Shown in pieces: positions 45,392 to 58,077 of a stretch of DNA of 64,000 nucleotides. Under the pieces are notes generated by a model. That model was given only the letters and a program-made list of their open reading frames with translations, did not search any database and was not told the origin of the DNA. The stretch spans positions 124,001-188,000 of the forward strand of contig QANY01008042.1 of assembly GCA_003255025.1 (NCBI GenBank). The letters are read 5' to 3'. The stretch's first letter is position 1. Each line of letters begins with the position of its first letter. A program made the position numbers and the translations under genes. The DNA comes from Datisca glomerata. Lineage: Eukaryota > Streptophyta > Magnoliopsida > Cucurbitales > Datiscaceae.

Positions 45392-45935
45392 TGTCAAAGA
45401 TACCATTGACTACAATGTCCTATATAAGAATGTCATATATAAGAAAGGTGGCCAGTTTAATTTAGTTAGGTAATGTGACGTTGATTATGCTGGAGATCAC
45501 GATACCCGTCGATCAACAACCAGATATGTATTCAAGCTTGGATCTAGAGCTATATCTTGGTATAGCAAAAGGTGACCGACGGTGTCTTTATCAAACACAG
45601 AAGTAGAGTATAGAAAAATAGCAATGGTAACTTAGGAGAGTAAGTGACTAATGCAACGGATGAATGACTTACATCAGTTTGCAATTTATATTGTGCACTT
45701 TATTGCAATAATCAGTTAGCTATACGCCTAGCGAAAAATCCAGTTTTCCACGCTAAAAAAAACATGTGGAGGTGCATTACCATTTTCTAAGAGAAAAAAT
45801 ACCACAAGAGGAACTTGAGATGCACCATGTGTAGAAGAAAGATAAAGTATAAAACATGTTCGCTAAAGGAGTCAACACTACAAGGTTCCAGAAGTTAAGA
45901 GAGCAACTAAACATGAGACAATGAAAGAATGAGTC
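45392..45935 (+). pseudogene. Ty1/copia RNase H remnant, right half of the split older element
   Basis: Continues the RT interrupted at 29092. The frame reads [18 protein letters not shown], then NTEVEY, then AIRLAKNPVFHA and a decayed C-terminus, typical of a copia RNase H of a lineage different from the other two copia elements here. The gypsy target duplication (CGTCA/TGTCA) sits exactly at the break. Confidence 0.8.
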
Positions 45936-45949
45936 AATGCTGAGGTGGA

Positions 45950-47560
45950 GAATTGAAGAGGCAGCACCGCCTCATCACAATGCTAGAAGTTTCTAGCTTT
46001 TAGGGGTGTTCATGGTTCGGTTCGGTCAAATTTTTAAGCAAAAACTGAACTAAACTGAAAGTTTCAGTTTGACTATATGTCAAACCGAACCGAAACATGA
46101 ATCTCATATGAACCGAACCGAACGTAACCGTGACTTACGGTCCACTTCGATTCAGTTTCACGGTCCAGCAGCAACATTTGCCAATGGAAATAATATATTG
46201 CTCATAACATGACAACAAACACATGATTCAAAGCATATCATTCATTCCATTTGGTAATTAAACAACAAAATAAATAAATATTAACGAAAATTCTTAAATA
46301 GTGAATCAATAATTGATTATCAATTGATACAGAACCCTAAATCAAAATAAAACCCTAAAATGAAATAGTACATGAAATAAATCAGCTTGAAACTTAAAAG
46401 AAGATGGAGCACAGTCAATAGGGCTGATCATAGTCAAGAAATTAAAAAGATGGAGTTAAATCAGAGCTCTTGATTTCCGTTCAGATGTCGATGGGGTAAA
46501 ACCGATATCTAAGATCAGAAACACAAATATGATATTGCGGTAGACATATCTGATCGCTCCACCTCCATAGATGCCGATGGGGTAAAACCTAGATCTAAGA
46601 TGGAAAAAACCAAGATCTAAGATGGGTTAAACCCATGTCTGAGATAGGATAAAACCCAGATATGAAAATCACGCAATAGATCTTGTGGCTATAAACATAG
46701 ATCTGAAAGCATTATTGATACTGATGGAAACCAAAATCAGAGATGGGGTAAAACCAATTTGAGTTTGGGCCGTGGGTTGGAGACGTTTAGGTAGAGTGGA
46801 GTGGGAGAGAGAGAAGGTGTGAGAGTGCATTTGAGATGGAGAGATTTGACAAGGTGACAGAGATGGTAAAAGCGAGAGAGTGCGAAGAGGAAAGGGGGAG
46901 TGGAAGAGAAGAGAAAGAGTTCGAAGAGAATGAGAGAGGCAGTGGTTGAAAATGAAATAGAACTTTAGGGTTTCACAATAGTTTAATATATATATATAAT
47001 GTTTATTTTATTTTATTTATATTTTGGTTTGGTGCGGTTTGGTTTTAAAAGGACTTGAATTCTAAACCAAACCAAAATATCAGTTTTCTAATATTTACGA
47101 GCTGAACTGAAGCTCATAAAAGAACCGACCGAACTTGTATTTTTTAGTTCAGTTCCTTTTTGAACACCCCTACTAGCTTTGGGCCCAAGCCCATGTGGTA
47201 GATTTCTCTAGCATTTGGATAAGTTGGTTCAGTAACGGACTATGAAGGCTATAAATAAGGACATTTGGCTCTTTGTAAGAGAGAAAAGTAAGTTTCAAAA
47301 TAGAAACATAGTGAGTGTGATTAAGGGTGTGAGGAGTGTAGTGTGATGTGGTCGTGTAAAGAGAGTGTGTAAGTCGTGGCTGTTATAAATTCAAGCAGTG
47401 TTTGGTGAAATTAATTTTTATTTTTATTTGTTCTGAATATAACGTAATTACTTTTATTATAATAAGAAGCAATTAGCTTAATAAACAATTATAACTTATT
47501 TAGAAGATTGTTTGTGTCCAGGGGCCCTAGTATAGCTACTCCAACTTGGTGATGTAATAC
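45950..47560 (+). repeat. Probable right LTR region of the older copia, split by a hAT-like element
   Basis: Follows the RNase H and a purine-rich GAGGTGGAGAATTGAAGAGG. It contains GCTATAAATAAGG near 47248, a TATA box as found in LTR promoters. It is interrupted at 46001-47172. The outer end was not determined because no left LTR is present in the window. Confidence 0.4.
46001..47172. mobile_element. hAT-like element, 1172 bp, perfect 8-bp target duplication
   Basis: Ends are TAGGGGTGTTCA (46001) and TGAACACCCCTA (to 47172), a 12-bp perfect inverted repeat. Flanking octamers CTAGCTTT at 45993-46000 and 47173-47180 are identical. Subterminal GGTTCGGTTCGGTC / AACCGAACC sequence is shared with the other copies. 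The interior contains AGATCTAAGATGG-type short repeats and no transposase. Confidence 0.88.
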
Positions 47561-47937
47561 TCTGAATTTTTATTGTTCATTTATTTGTTATGATATTTGT
47601 AACAAGCATTCTTTTATGTTTTACTTATTTGTTTTTTTATGTTTTCTTTTGTTGGCTCTTTTACTTTAATTTAATAATATGTTGGGTTGAGTTAGATAAT
47701 GAAGGTGTTACAAAGGTACCAACATAGATGAGATGTGGTAATGCAGGTACTGATTCCTATCACCAACAACTTTATATAAAAAAATTATCATTGATTTAGA
47801 AAAAAACATATCCAAACTAGGCTGTAAATGTATAGATGATGTCACTAGTGAATTCCATAAGAGTTCAATGGTCAGGATTTATCATAAGAATTATAACCGA
47901 GTCATAACTAAAAAATAACGGAAAGCATACCTTATGA
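47561..47937. other. No gene seen
   Basis: AT-rich sequence between the copia LTR region and the next inverted-repeat element; nothing recognised. Confidence 0.4.
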
Positions 47938-49709
47938 GGCCGTTTGGTTCAAGATATAGTAGGGTAAGAATAAAAGATAGATGGAAATCTTTTATATTAT
48001 CATGTTTGTGTTAAGGTATTTTGAGAGTCATCCAATTCATGGAGGAATAGGATACCTCCTGTCAGCACGGATCCTATACCTCTACTTGAAGGAATCTAAG
48101 ATCACACCCCTCAATTCTCCGACTAACCTCCCCATGCATTAAGGGTGTTCACAGTTCGGTTCGGTCGGTTATTCAAGAAAAAAATGAACCGAACCGAAAC
48201 TTTCACTTCTACCGCATGTCGAACTGAACTGAACCATAAAATTCATAAGAACCGAACTAAACCATGACTTATAGTTCAGTTTGGTTTGGTTTCACGGTTC
48301 GACGAAGAGCAATAACATATCGAACTCAGAACAATGGTGAAGAACATGTAGAGGACTCACGAAGAGCAGTAACAGAGAAACATATCTAAAACCATGAAAC
48401 ACATGCATAAATCATTTCGAATCACTAGAAAATAGTCCACATATCTAAAATTGAAGAGTAGTAATAGATGTAAAAAACATACTAACAGATCTATGAACTA
48501 AGAGACGATTCCAGATCTAAATATAAGAGACGTTTCCAAATCTAAGAACTAAGATACGATTCCATATCTAAACATAAGAGATGATTCCAGATCAAAGAGA
48601 GGATTCCAGATCTAAGAATTAAGAGGTGATTTAATACTGAACAGATCTAAGAACTTGCAAAGAAACCTAGAGAAGTGAGAGGAGTGTTGTCTCCTTTGAC
48701 TTGTCGAGAATAATCGTCTTAGAAGGGTGAGAACTCAAAGTAGGAGTAGTTGTCGTCTTCATCTTGTCGAGAGAGGAAACTGGAGCAGCCTGCAATTTTG
48801 TCGAAGAAGGAGCTGCAATTTAGTGTTTTGTTAAAGAAAGACTTGCAATTTTGTCGAAGAATGAGCTACAATTTTGTGTTTTGTTGAAGGAGCTGCAACT
48901 TTGTTATGAGAATGGAGAGAAAGTAGCCTACAATTTTGTCGAAGAAGTGAAAATGTCTAAGCCCTAAATTTTCAGCTTATATATGGGGTTAGAGACTTAA
49001 AACGACGTCGTATTGAAGAATATATGAGAGAAACTATGGTAGGGTATAAAACGACGTCATTTTGTATAGGATATTCAGTTCGGTTTTATATAGGATATTC
49101 AGTTAAAAAACATGTAATTTTTTTAACCGAACCGAAACTATGGTTCAGTATGTTTTCCGAACCGAGTTACATTATATAACCGACCGTTTTACATGTTTTA
49201 CTTATTTCTTTAAACCGTTTTCCATTTTTTGCTCAATTGTTAGCTTATGAAAAGCTAACGTTAGTGATGAGCGACTGTAAATAAATCTTTTTTATCAAAA
49301 GAGCAGCTTTTTTTTTCAATTAAATTTTGGCTTTATAATTTTTACCCAAATTTTAATGGGACTTTTAATTTAACATTTAATGGATTTGGTTTTTTTAAGC
49401 CTGATTTTTTCTCTTTACAAATAAATTTTCTAATCAATTTTTATTTTTGGTGATATTAAACATTTTCTATGTTTTTTACCATAATATTTAAATAGATAAT
49501 TTGAAGAATAAATAGATAAATTTATAATCCCATTCACATCTCATCATTAAAATGTTTTTTAACAAACTAAACATAGTAATCATACATTCTCATTAATCTA
49601 GTATAGATTTTAATACATTATCAAACAGAGTAATCATGTACTTTCAGTAAATAAATTCCCACTAATCATATTTCCACAAGTAACCCTGAAAGCTTTGAAC
49701 CAAACGGCC
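47938..49709. mobile_element. DNA transposon with 15-bp terminal inverted repeats
   Basis: GGCCGTTTGGTTCAA at 47938-47952 has its exact reverse complement at 49695-49709. Between them are about 190 bp of left flank, the nested hAT-like element (from 48140) and about 500 bp of right flank. GGCCGTTTGG-type ends are seen in Harbinger/Tourist-like and some hAT MITEs. The target duplication is not clear (TAT or TTAT left, TAG right), so the superfamily is left open. Confidence 0.55.
48140..49190. mobile_element. hAT-like element, right end lost
   Basis: The left end TAAGGGTGTTCA (48140) is followed by GTTCGGTTCGGTCGGTT. The right side still shows AACCGAACC-type sequence (around 49120-49160) but no CACCCCTA terminus follows, so the 3' tip was deleted or mutated. 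The interior has imperfect short repeats (GATTCCAGATCTAA) and GTCGAAGAAGGAGCTGCAAT-type duplications, no gene. Confidence 0.6.
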
Positions 49710-50295
49710 CCTAGAAATACACAAAAGAAACCCACATAATAAGTAGTAGTAGAAGTAAAACTACAATATTTCATAAAGAACTCACTGAGCAACATCTTGA
49801 CATGAATTTCTACCAAACTGGAAATCTAACACGTATAATTTACAAAGACATTTATCATACTCGCATAAATTGTTAACAAAATGCAACACGCAAATAAAAT
49901 TGAAAGATGAGAAAAAGTAACATGGAGACCAAAACTACTTATAGATAACATATCTATAAACTTTTAGTATTTCTATTTTAGCCTATCAAAAAAATAGAAA
50001 TTATCCTACAGTCTCTATAAATCAAAAGATCCACAACCTATCAGATACATGAAAACCAAAATTACACAAACCTTAGCCGGTCACTTTTAATTGAGTTTAA
50101 CCTTATTTGACAGTCTGTAACACATAATTATTCCCATATAAGTCCAATATTGGAGTAAGGATCTAATAATCTCCCACTTGGACTATATGTGTAACCCTAT
50201 AATTATGCTTTGTAAAAATAACCGAACGAGCTCAACTTCACTATCATTACAAAAATGTATCTATCAAATCTAGTCCATCGATTATACAAACATAG
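49710..50295. other. No gene seen
   Basis: AT-rich sequence up to the copia LTR. The 60-codon minus-strand frame at 49634-49816 crosses the transposon end and is not credible. Confidence 0.4.
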
Positions 50296-52226
50296 TGTTG
50301 GAATTATGTCCATAAAGTAGGGTGTAATAACTATTCATGAGTATATAGTTATTTCTCAGACATTTTGTATTACTGAATTTAATAAATAAATAAAGTATTT
50401 CTTCAATTAAAGTGTTTATAATTTACTCAAGTCCTGAAATTATTATCAACGTAAGAAGAGTAAAGCATTCCTTCGATTACGACTGCTAGGTGGAATCAAT
50501 GGATGACAGTCTTGGGGTATGGTAGTGGAGACTCAAACGGTTAACCTAGATGTGTTATGGAACATATTGAATAGACCGGTAACAAATTAGTTTAGAGCAA
50601 AAATCGTTTACATAGCTCTAAATCTAATTGTACACCTTAAGCATATTTTCATAATTATCTTAATCCTGATGTGAATACGTAGCCTGACTTAGTAACTTGC
50701 GATCTTTGATATGTCAAATGGCTAAGCTCGAATTGGCGGACAATATCTCAGCTATTGGAAACGTAATTCAACTATGTTGGAGTTTCATGATTCACATATA
50801 TGAAAATTCGTAATTGTATTGCGAAAACAACAATATCAGCTTATGCTTTATTGATGAGTGTGTGAATAAATAAATCGGCCCTGGTATTCAATGAGTTAAG
50901 TCATTGACTGAGACTTGTGAATCGTACGAGACAATTCACTATTTATGCCCTTCTTATGCAGTGTTAATAAATGAGTTGAGAAAATAATAACAAGAGGGGT
51001 AAAATGGTAATTACATCCCTCACTCTTGTTACTGATATTCACGATGGGTAATGTGTTAAAATATTCTATGAACCATGAAATTAAAGAGTTTATTTGTACA
51101 AACGGAAAATGTAGCGTGCATGAACCGAGTGCTGATTAGACATCGAACCTATAATGGAGTCGTATGATGTCAGGATTAAATAGGTCGAGAATTTATAAAG
51201 ATAAATTTGAATCCTATAACTTTGTTCATGTGGGTCCGTTCGATCACATGAATAGCTCATGAAAACAAGAATAGAAAAAATTTTATTAGTTGGACCAAAA
51301 TGTATTTTGGTGCCAATGTATATTTCCTACACTCATATGTGATACATGTTGTCATTTAATTAGTTAAGTGTGATTAATTATATTAAAATTAATAATTTAT
51401 TATTTTTTAATTATTATATAATTAGTAAATGAAAAGAAATTAATTAATTAATTGATAGAGATCAATTATATTTATCAATTAGATTGATGAATTTTCATAA
51501 AACACAAGATCTAAGAGGATATATATAAAATTCGGCCATAATAGTTATTTTGGGGTTAATTTTCAAACATTTGAAATATAAGGGTATATTTACAATTTCT
51601 AAAATTAATAACTATATATATGTGACAGCAATTTGTTTGCCACAAAAAAATGTATTAGATACAACACAACTCTAGAACACAGTAATTGATACTGATCAAT
51701 ACAATGTGTAATTACACAGAGAGATAAAAAAAGTTGTCTCCCCCCTCCTTCACATGTTGACGCCGTATTTCAAATTGAAGGAAGACAAAATTTGATTTTT
51801 TTTATTCAATCGTTTTGAGAGCCCACACTCAATTCCTAAACAAATTCTTACGAGATATATTTATGAAATTAACGAGTGGCTATTGGTGTGAAGAAAATTT
51901 TAGGACATTGGTTCTTGAATATCTTACTTGGATTTTGGTTCTTGAAGATCAAGCTTAAAGATTTGGATCTTGAAGTTTAAAGAATGTGAAGAACAAATAC
52001 AAGGATTCCATCAATTCAGAAAATCTTTGATACATTGTAAATGTGAAAATCATTTCAATCTTTTTCTATTCCTTTAAATATTTGATATGCATGATCATTT
52101 ATTGTTTTGATTTTTAATAATTCAATTCGATTAAATAAGTTTTATATTTTTTTTATATTCAATCCACGAATTGTTCGTGGTTCAAATTTTGTTTTTTTTT
52201 TCAATTTTAAAATCACTGATCCAACA
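50296..52226 (+). repeat. Copia 5' LTR, 1931 bp
   Basis: TG...CA ends with 7-bp inverted TGTTGGA/TCCAACA. It is homologous to 58078-59827, differing by substitutions and several indels, including a block near 58250-58310 of the right LTR that is absent here. The divergence indicates an old insertion. Confidence 0.9.
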
Positions 52227-52739
52227 ATTGGTATCAGAGCTATATGTTCTTGATTATGCATATAAATATTTGAAACGAACGTATCGATGAATTTGTTGAT
52301 ATTGGCATATATTTGTGTATGACAAATTCAAATATGCTTGAATGTGTTATATGATTGGATCTCTATCTACTGGATCTAGACGTTTTTGCTTTCAATGTAG
52401 AATTGATGTATGTCGGATTTGAGGCATAGAATTTTATGTAATTTATTTTATTGAAAAGTTATAATTTTTGAAAAATTCGATGTAAAATCTCCGCCACCTT
52501 GAAAACCACTAGAAAATGCCATTCGACGTCGCCGGAATTTGCCGCCTCCGGAAAACTGCTGCCGGAAAAGTCACTGGAAAAATTCAAGGACAAAATCACC
52601 GGAACGTCGCTGGTCACTGCTGCCATACTGCACCGCCTCCTGCTGTCCGCTGTTGTGCCCTGCGTGGTGACTAAGGTTTATGAAACCCTAAGCGATAACA
52701 ATTAGGGTTTAGGAAACTCTATGATGTTTCGTAAAAACC

Positions 52740-53010
52740 CTAATCTCATCTTTTATCTTTAAAATTTTGAATTTTAAATTTTAGATTTGAAACAGATAAA
52801 AGATAATTAAGATTTAAAAGATAATTATCTAATTTTATCTATTTATCATTTGAATTTTGAATTCAAAAGATAATTATCTATTTTATCCTTTTATCTTTTG
52901 GATTTTGAATTCAAATGGATAATTATCCATTTTATCTTTTGAATTATGAATTTAAAAGATAACAATCCATTTATCTTTTCATCTTTTGAATTTAAATTTT
53001 AAAAGGATAA
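52740..53010. repeat. Short tandem repeats in the copia leader
   Basis: Units of the form AAAAGATAATTATC(C/T)ATTT followed by TATCTTTTGAATTTTGAATTC recur about five times in the untranslated leader. The 52499-52705 frame upstream is GC-rich leader sequence, not a recognised gene. Confidence 0.7.
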
Positions 53011-53199
53011 TTATAGAGATTATTTAATTAGAAAAAATATTTTCCTTTATTAAAGAGTTTTGATCAACATTTAAATTTTGAAATTTGAAAATTGAAAATT
53101 GAAATTTCAATTTTAAAATGGGAACGAACTTTTGTAAAGAGTTACAAATTGATGGGACTTCTTGAAGGACAAGGAGACAATTACAGACGTCATGAAAAC

Positions 53200-54091
53200 T
53201 AGTAATTAAATTATTATAATTTAATTATTATTCTTTTTATGGGTTGTAATTGGAAATGAGCCAATAGAGAGGTTAATTTTGAACGAAAGATTTATTATTA
53301 ATCACGCATCATCATATAAAATACCATATACAAATATGGATATGTCAATATCAAAATACTATGTAGCATGTACATGCGTCAATGTAGTTTAAATTTATAA
53401 TGAGTTATAAATTTTAAATTGGGATTTATTTTTATAAAAGTTTATAATTTTTTGAAACTTATTTTTCAAATTAATAAAGAGTAATGTTTTTTTAAAAGCA
53501 GCGAAAAATCAATTTTTTCAAAAACCAAGTGCGATGGTCGTTTACGTTGATACGTTCCCAAGGTACCCAACACAAACTTGATTGTGGCACAAGGAATGGT
53601 TTAGAGCCGCCATAACGGTCTTCTCTTCAGTGGGAGAAACTTTGAAATCGTGTCGCTTTGAGTCATCGAGTTGCTTAAGAAGCTAAAGCTTATAAAGGAA
53701 GTGGTGAGGCAAGACCATCCCTAAAGAGACTGTTAGTTATTAGCAAACTTTTAAGCCGAGGCGTTGGTTAAACACTTAGACGAAAATACATTGAAATCTC
53801 TTATAGGGGCTAGTCAATGGGGCTAAGGTGACCAAAACCATTTGCAATTGGTTAAGTTAGATGTAGTGATATCTTGAGAAGCGTTGACTAAACGAGAAGA
53901 GTCTCAATGCGATATGAGGTAGCTTGGATGTTGTCCTTAGATGAGACAAGCTATCGTTGTTGATCGGAACATCATGAAAGAAATATTTTTTATTGGATTT
54001 ATAAATATTTAAGTATTTGCATCATGCATCACACTTTTCTAAATGATTGAGTATTTATTTATACCACTTTATTTATTCTTTTTTAGTAATC
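53200..54091. other. Copia untranslated leader
   Basis: No gene; AT-rich leader between the primer site and gag of the copia element. Confidence 0.5.
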
Positions 54092-54787
54092 ATGTCTTTA
54101 TCCCCACTCTCTACTATTTTAAATGTGAATAAACTTATCGGTGAAAATTACGTAGATTGAAAACGTAATCTTGATATCGTACTAACGGTAGAAAAGCACA
54201 TGTTTGTGCTAACCACCCATTGTCCCATTGAGCCAATTGCTGAATCGATTCAGGAGAAAAATGATGTTTATGGTTCTTGGTTGCATTTTGATGAGATCGC
54301 CATACGCTACATCTTAGCTTCCTGTTAGCAATGTGTTGCAACAACAGCATCAGAACATGGTCCCGCTGATATGATGTTAAACATCACCAAAATGTTCAGA
54401 GATCAGAGTCGTCAAGCCAAACAGGTAGCTGTGTGAAACTTCATGAACTACAAGATGAAACTTGGAACTCTTGTCAGAGAATATATGATGTTGATCATTA
54501 GTTATCTGAATGAGATGAAGATCATTGATGCTGAGGTAGATGACGAGGCACAAGTTGATATGATCCTTGAGACACTGCCTGACACTTTTGAGAAATTCAA
54601 ACTCAATTATTCGATGAATAAGTTGAGGTACTCACTTCCTAGGCTGATGAAGGAACTACAAGCTGTTGAGACCGTGTTTTTAAAGGTCAAGAAGAAGACT
54701 GGAGAGGAAAACTTTACTGAAAGCAAGACTTCCTCCTCTAACGTGAAAAAGAAACACATGAGAGGTCTTAAGAAGGCTAAGAAGTAG
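54092..54787 (+). pseudogene. Copia gag with in-frame stops
   Basis: One frame from ATG 54092 to TAG 54787 shows the copia gag (UBN2-type) pattern: an L.G.NY.. start, then MKLGT.VREYM...I..LNEM, ILETLPD.FE.FKLNY.MNK and L..LM.ELQ..E. Three internal stops (near 54158, 54327 and 54435) truncate it. A zinc-knuckle remnant (CLHYG ... GHWKHNFPDYL) lies just downstream in shifted frames. Confidence 0.85.
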
Positions 54788-54815
54788 AACTCAAGAGCTT
54801 TGAAAGACAAGGGCT

Positions 54816-55210
54816 TTGCAAAAGTGGATAAGTCGAAAGACAAGTGTCTTCATTATGGAGCGGGGTCATTGGAAACATAACTTCCCAGACTATCTCAAAG
54901 AGTTCAGACCCAAATGTATAGTATTTATTACTGAGGCATGTTATGTGGCTGACTTTACTTTTTCTTGGATTGTAAACTCTGCAGGTACTAACCATATTTG
55001 TTGTTTCCTGCAAGGGCTCATGAAAATCAAAAGGCTTGACAACAGCGAATTCAGCTTCCGATGGTGGAATGGAGCACTAGTATCAGCTGTATCTATGAGA
55101 ACTATTAAATTATCATTTGATAACAATTTTATGGTTTTACGTGATGTTTATTATATCCCGATTTTTGGGAAGAACCTTATTTCAGTAGCTAATTTAATTG
55201 AGAAATGATT
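54816..55210 (+). pseudogene. Copia protease remnant
   Basis: The frame reads WIVNSAGTNHICCFLQG and later VYYIPIFGKNLISVANL, matching the copia protease. The catalytic D-S-G is replaced by N-S-A, so it would be inactive. Confidence 0.8.
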
Positions 55211-55380
55211 CAATTTGAATTCCATTGATAAAGTTATTGGTATTTTTAGAAATGACTGCTTAATTACTATTGCACGTTTGATAAATGAACTGTTTTATGT
55301 AAAATCAATAATTTCAATGATATGTGACACTGAAGTGAATGTTGATTCACAAAGGGATAGTAAAAGGTTCAAGTCTGACT

Positions 55381-56320
55381 CAACTGATCTAATATTTTTG
55401 TGACACTTATGCCTTGGGCATATTAGCCTAAACATGATTAAAAGACGTGAGAAGGATGGTCATTTCCAAACGTTAAGTTTGGGATCACTACCCACATGTG
55501 AATCTTGTATAGAAGGTAAGATGACTTAGATACCTTTTTCAACAAAGGGTAAAAGAGCTACTCAATGCATTGAACTCATACATAGTGATGTATATGGGCC
55601 ATTGAATGTCCAAGGAAGATGAGGTTATGAATACTTCGTTACCTTCACTGTTGATTACTCACGTTTTGGTCATGTTTATCTAATGTGCCGAAAGTCTAAA
55701 ACCTTTAAAAAGTTCAAGGAGTATAAGGCTATGGTTGAGAAGCAATTAGAGAAACAAATCAAAACACTACGATCTGATCATGGTGGAGAGTATTTGCTAG
55801 GAGAGTTTGAAGACTTTCTTAAGGAAGAAGGTATTCTTTCTCAGTTTACATCACCTGACACTCCAAAACAGAATGGTGTGTCAGAGAGAAGGAATCGAAC
55901 TCTGATGGATATGGTTAGATCTATGATGAGTTACTCATCCCTCCCAGATTCGTTCTAGGGATATGCCTTGGAAATAGCAGCATACATTTTGAACCAAGTT
56001 CTGTCAAATATGGTGCCTGGCACATCATATGAAAGATGGAATGGATGAAAGTCATCAGTTAACCACCTTAGAATATGGGGGTGCCCAGAACATGTTCTGA
56101 AACAGAAGACAAACAAGTTGGCCAGTCGATTAGAATTATGCATGTTTGTAGGATATCCCAAGGGAACGAAGGTATACATCTTTTATAGTACAACTGACAA
56201 GAAAACATTCGGTAGCACAAATGTATGTTTTCTTCAAGAAGACTATATTAGAATTGTGAAGTCGAGAAACACTCTTGTGCTAGATGAGTTATTGAGTGGG
56301 AAGACACCAACTCCCTAATC
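55381..56320 (+). pseudogene. Copia integrase remnant
   Basis: GHISLNMIK..E and CESCIEGKMT form the zinc-binding region. The core domain follows: HSDVYGPL, LRSDHGGEYL and the glutamate in GVSERRNRTL, i.e. the D,D,E residues are still visible. The domain ends with YALEIAAYILN and ELCMFVGYPKGTK. Several stops (for example near 55530, 55620 and 55957) interrupt the frame. Confidence 0.85.
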
Positions 56321-56339
56321 AAGAACTGTTTCTGATTCA

Positions 56340-57560
56340 ATAATGGAAGAACCACAACATGGGTTAGAGCCTATGGAGCCTCAATGTAGTAGAAGGGTTG
56401 TGAGACAGCCTGACAGGTACATGTCTTATGGAGATGCCTTAAAAGTAGTCTCAGATAAGGATGATGATGAAATTGTCTCATACTCTCAAGCCATGGTTGG
56501 TCCTCAAGTAATTCTATGACAAGAAGCCATGAATGTTGAGATACAATCGATGTACTCGAACGAAGTCTGAAAACTTGTAGATCATCCTCAAGGGGTAAAA
56601 CCTGTAAGGTGTAAATGGATTTTTAAGAAATATAGAGGTCCGGATCGGAATGTGGAAACATTCAAAGCTAGGATAGTAGCCAAGGGCTATACCCAAAAGG
56701 AAGGTATAGACTATGCAGATACCTTCTCACCGGTAGCCATGCTTAAATCCATCTGTATTCTCCTATCCATTACTAGTGCCCTAGATTATGAAATTTGTAG
56801 ATTGACATGAAGACTGCTTTTTTGAATTACAATCTTGAAGAGCACATTTATATGACTCAACGAGACGAGTTCATGGAAAAAGACCAAGAGGGCAAGACTT
56901 GTGAACTACTGGAGTCTATTATAGACTTAAGCAAGCATCATAGTCATGGAATATTAGATTCGATGAAACTGTCAAGAACTTTAGTTTTGAACAGTTAATT
57001 AACAAACCCTGTGTGTATAAGTTGATACATGAAGGAAAAATGGTTTTTCTAGTCTTGTACGTAAATGACATTTTACTCATTGGGAATGATGTAGGAAAAT
57101 TATCTGATGTCAAGATTTTGCTTGCAAAGTAATTTGATATGAAGGATTTTGGAGGAGATGCATATGTCTTAGTATTCAGATATTTTGAAATAGGAAGAAC
57201 ATACAATTAACAATATCTCAAGCATCTTATATTGATAAGGTGATGGATCACTTCAGGTTGCAAGACTCCAAGAAGGGATATATTCCTTTTAGACATGGAG
57301 TCAGCCTCTCCAAGGAGCAGTCTCCCAAAACTCCTCAAGAAGAGGAAGACATGAGAAAGATTCTCTATGTTTCAGCTGTAGGAAGTCTCATGTATGCGAT
57401 GTTTTGCACCAGGCCAGGCATTTTCTTTGTTGTGAGTGTGGTGACTCATTTCCAATCTAATCCTAGAATCGAGCATTGGAATACCGTCAAGCATATCCTT
57501 AAGTATATGAGGAGAACAATGCTTGTGTATTTAGCTACTAACCTGAATATGATAGGGGTA
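56340..57560 (+). pseudogene. Copia reverse transcriptase remnant
   Basis: Recognisable in order: [37 protein letters not shown], then [16 protein letters not shown], the active-site box as LYVNDILLIGND (second position aspartate changed to asparagine), and AVGSLMYAMFCTRPGI. Stops and frameshifts occur throughout. Confidence 0.85.
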
Positions 57561-58060
57561 TACTGATTCTTATTTTCAAACAGACAAGGATTCTAGGAGG
57601 TTCACTTCACGATCAGTGTTCATCCTGAACGGTGGAGTAGTTGTATGGAGAAGTATCAAAAAATCTTGCATTACTGATTCTACCATGGAAGTTGAATATG
57701 TGGCAGCTTGTGAAGTTATTAAGGAGGTTATATGGCTTAGAAAGTTCTTGAAGACTCTGGAAGTTGTTATAAAAGATGACAAGCCCATGACACTTCATTG
57801 CAATAATAGTGTAACTGTAGGAAGCTCGAAGAAACCAAGGAGTCACAAAAGATCCAAACACATAGAGCGTAAGTATCACCTGATTAGAGAGATTATTCAG
57901 CGTGGATATGTTGTTAGAGAGATTATTCATCCATTATTTTAACCTAACACACATATCGACGGTCAACAACCAGACAGATTCATTTATGAAGACTTTATGT
58001 AGTAAAGTTTTTTATGGTCATCTGGAGGGCATGAGGATACAGGATTGTACACGTCTACTT
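57561..58060 (+). pseudogene. Copia RNase H remnant
   Basis: The open frame at 57616-57942 shows FILNGGVVVWRSIKKSCITDSTMEVEYVAACEV, CNNSVTVGSSKKPRSHKRSKHIERKYHLIRE and then loses frame. The C-terminal tail (SFMKTL..K.F.GHLEGM) is in another frame up to the polypurine tract before the right LTR. Confidence 0.85.
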
Positions 58061-58077
58061 TAGTCCAAGTGGCAGAT

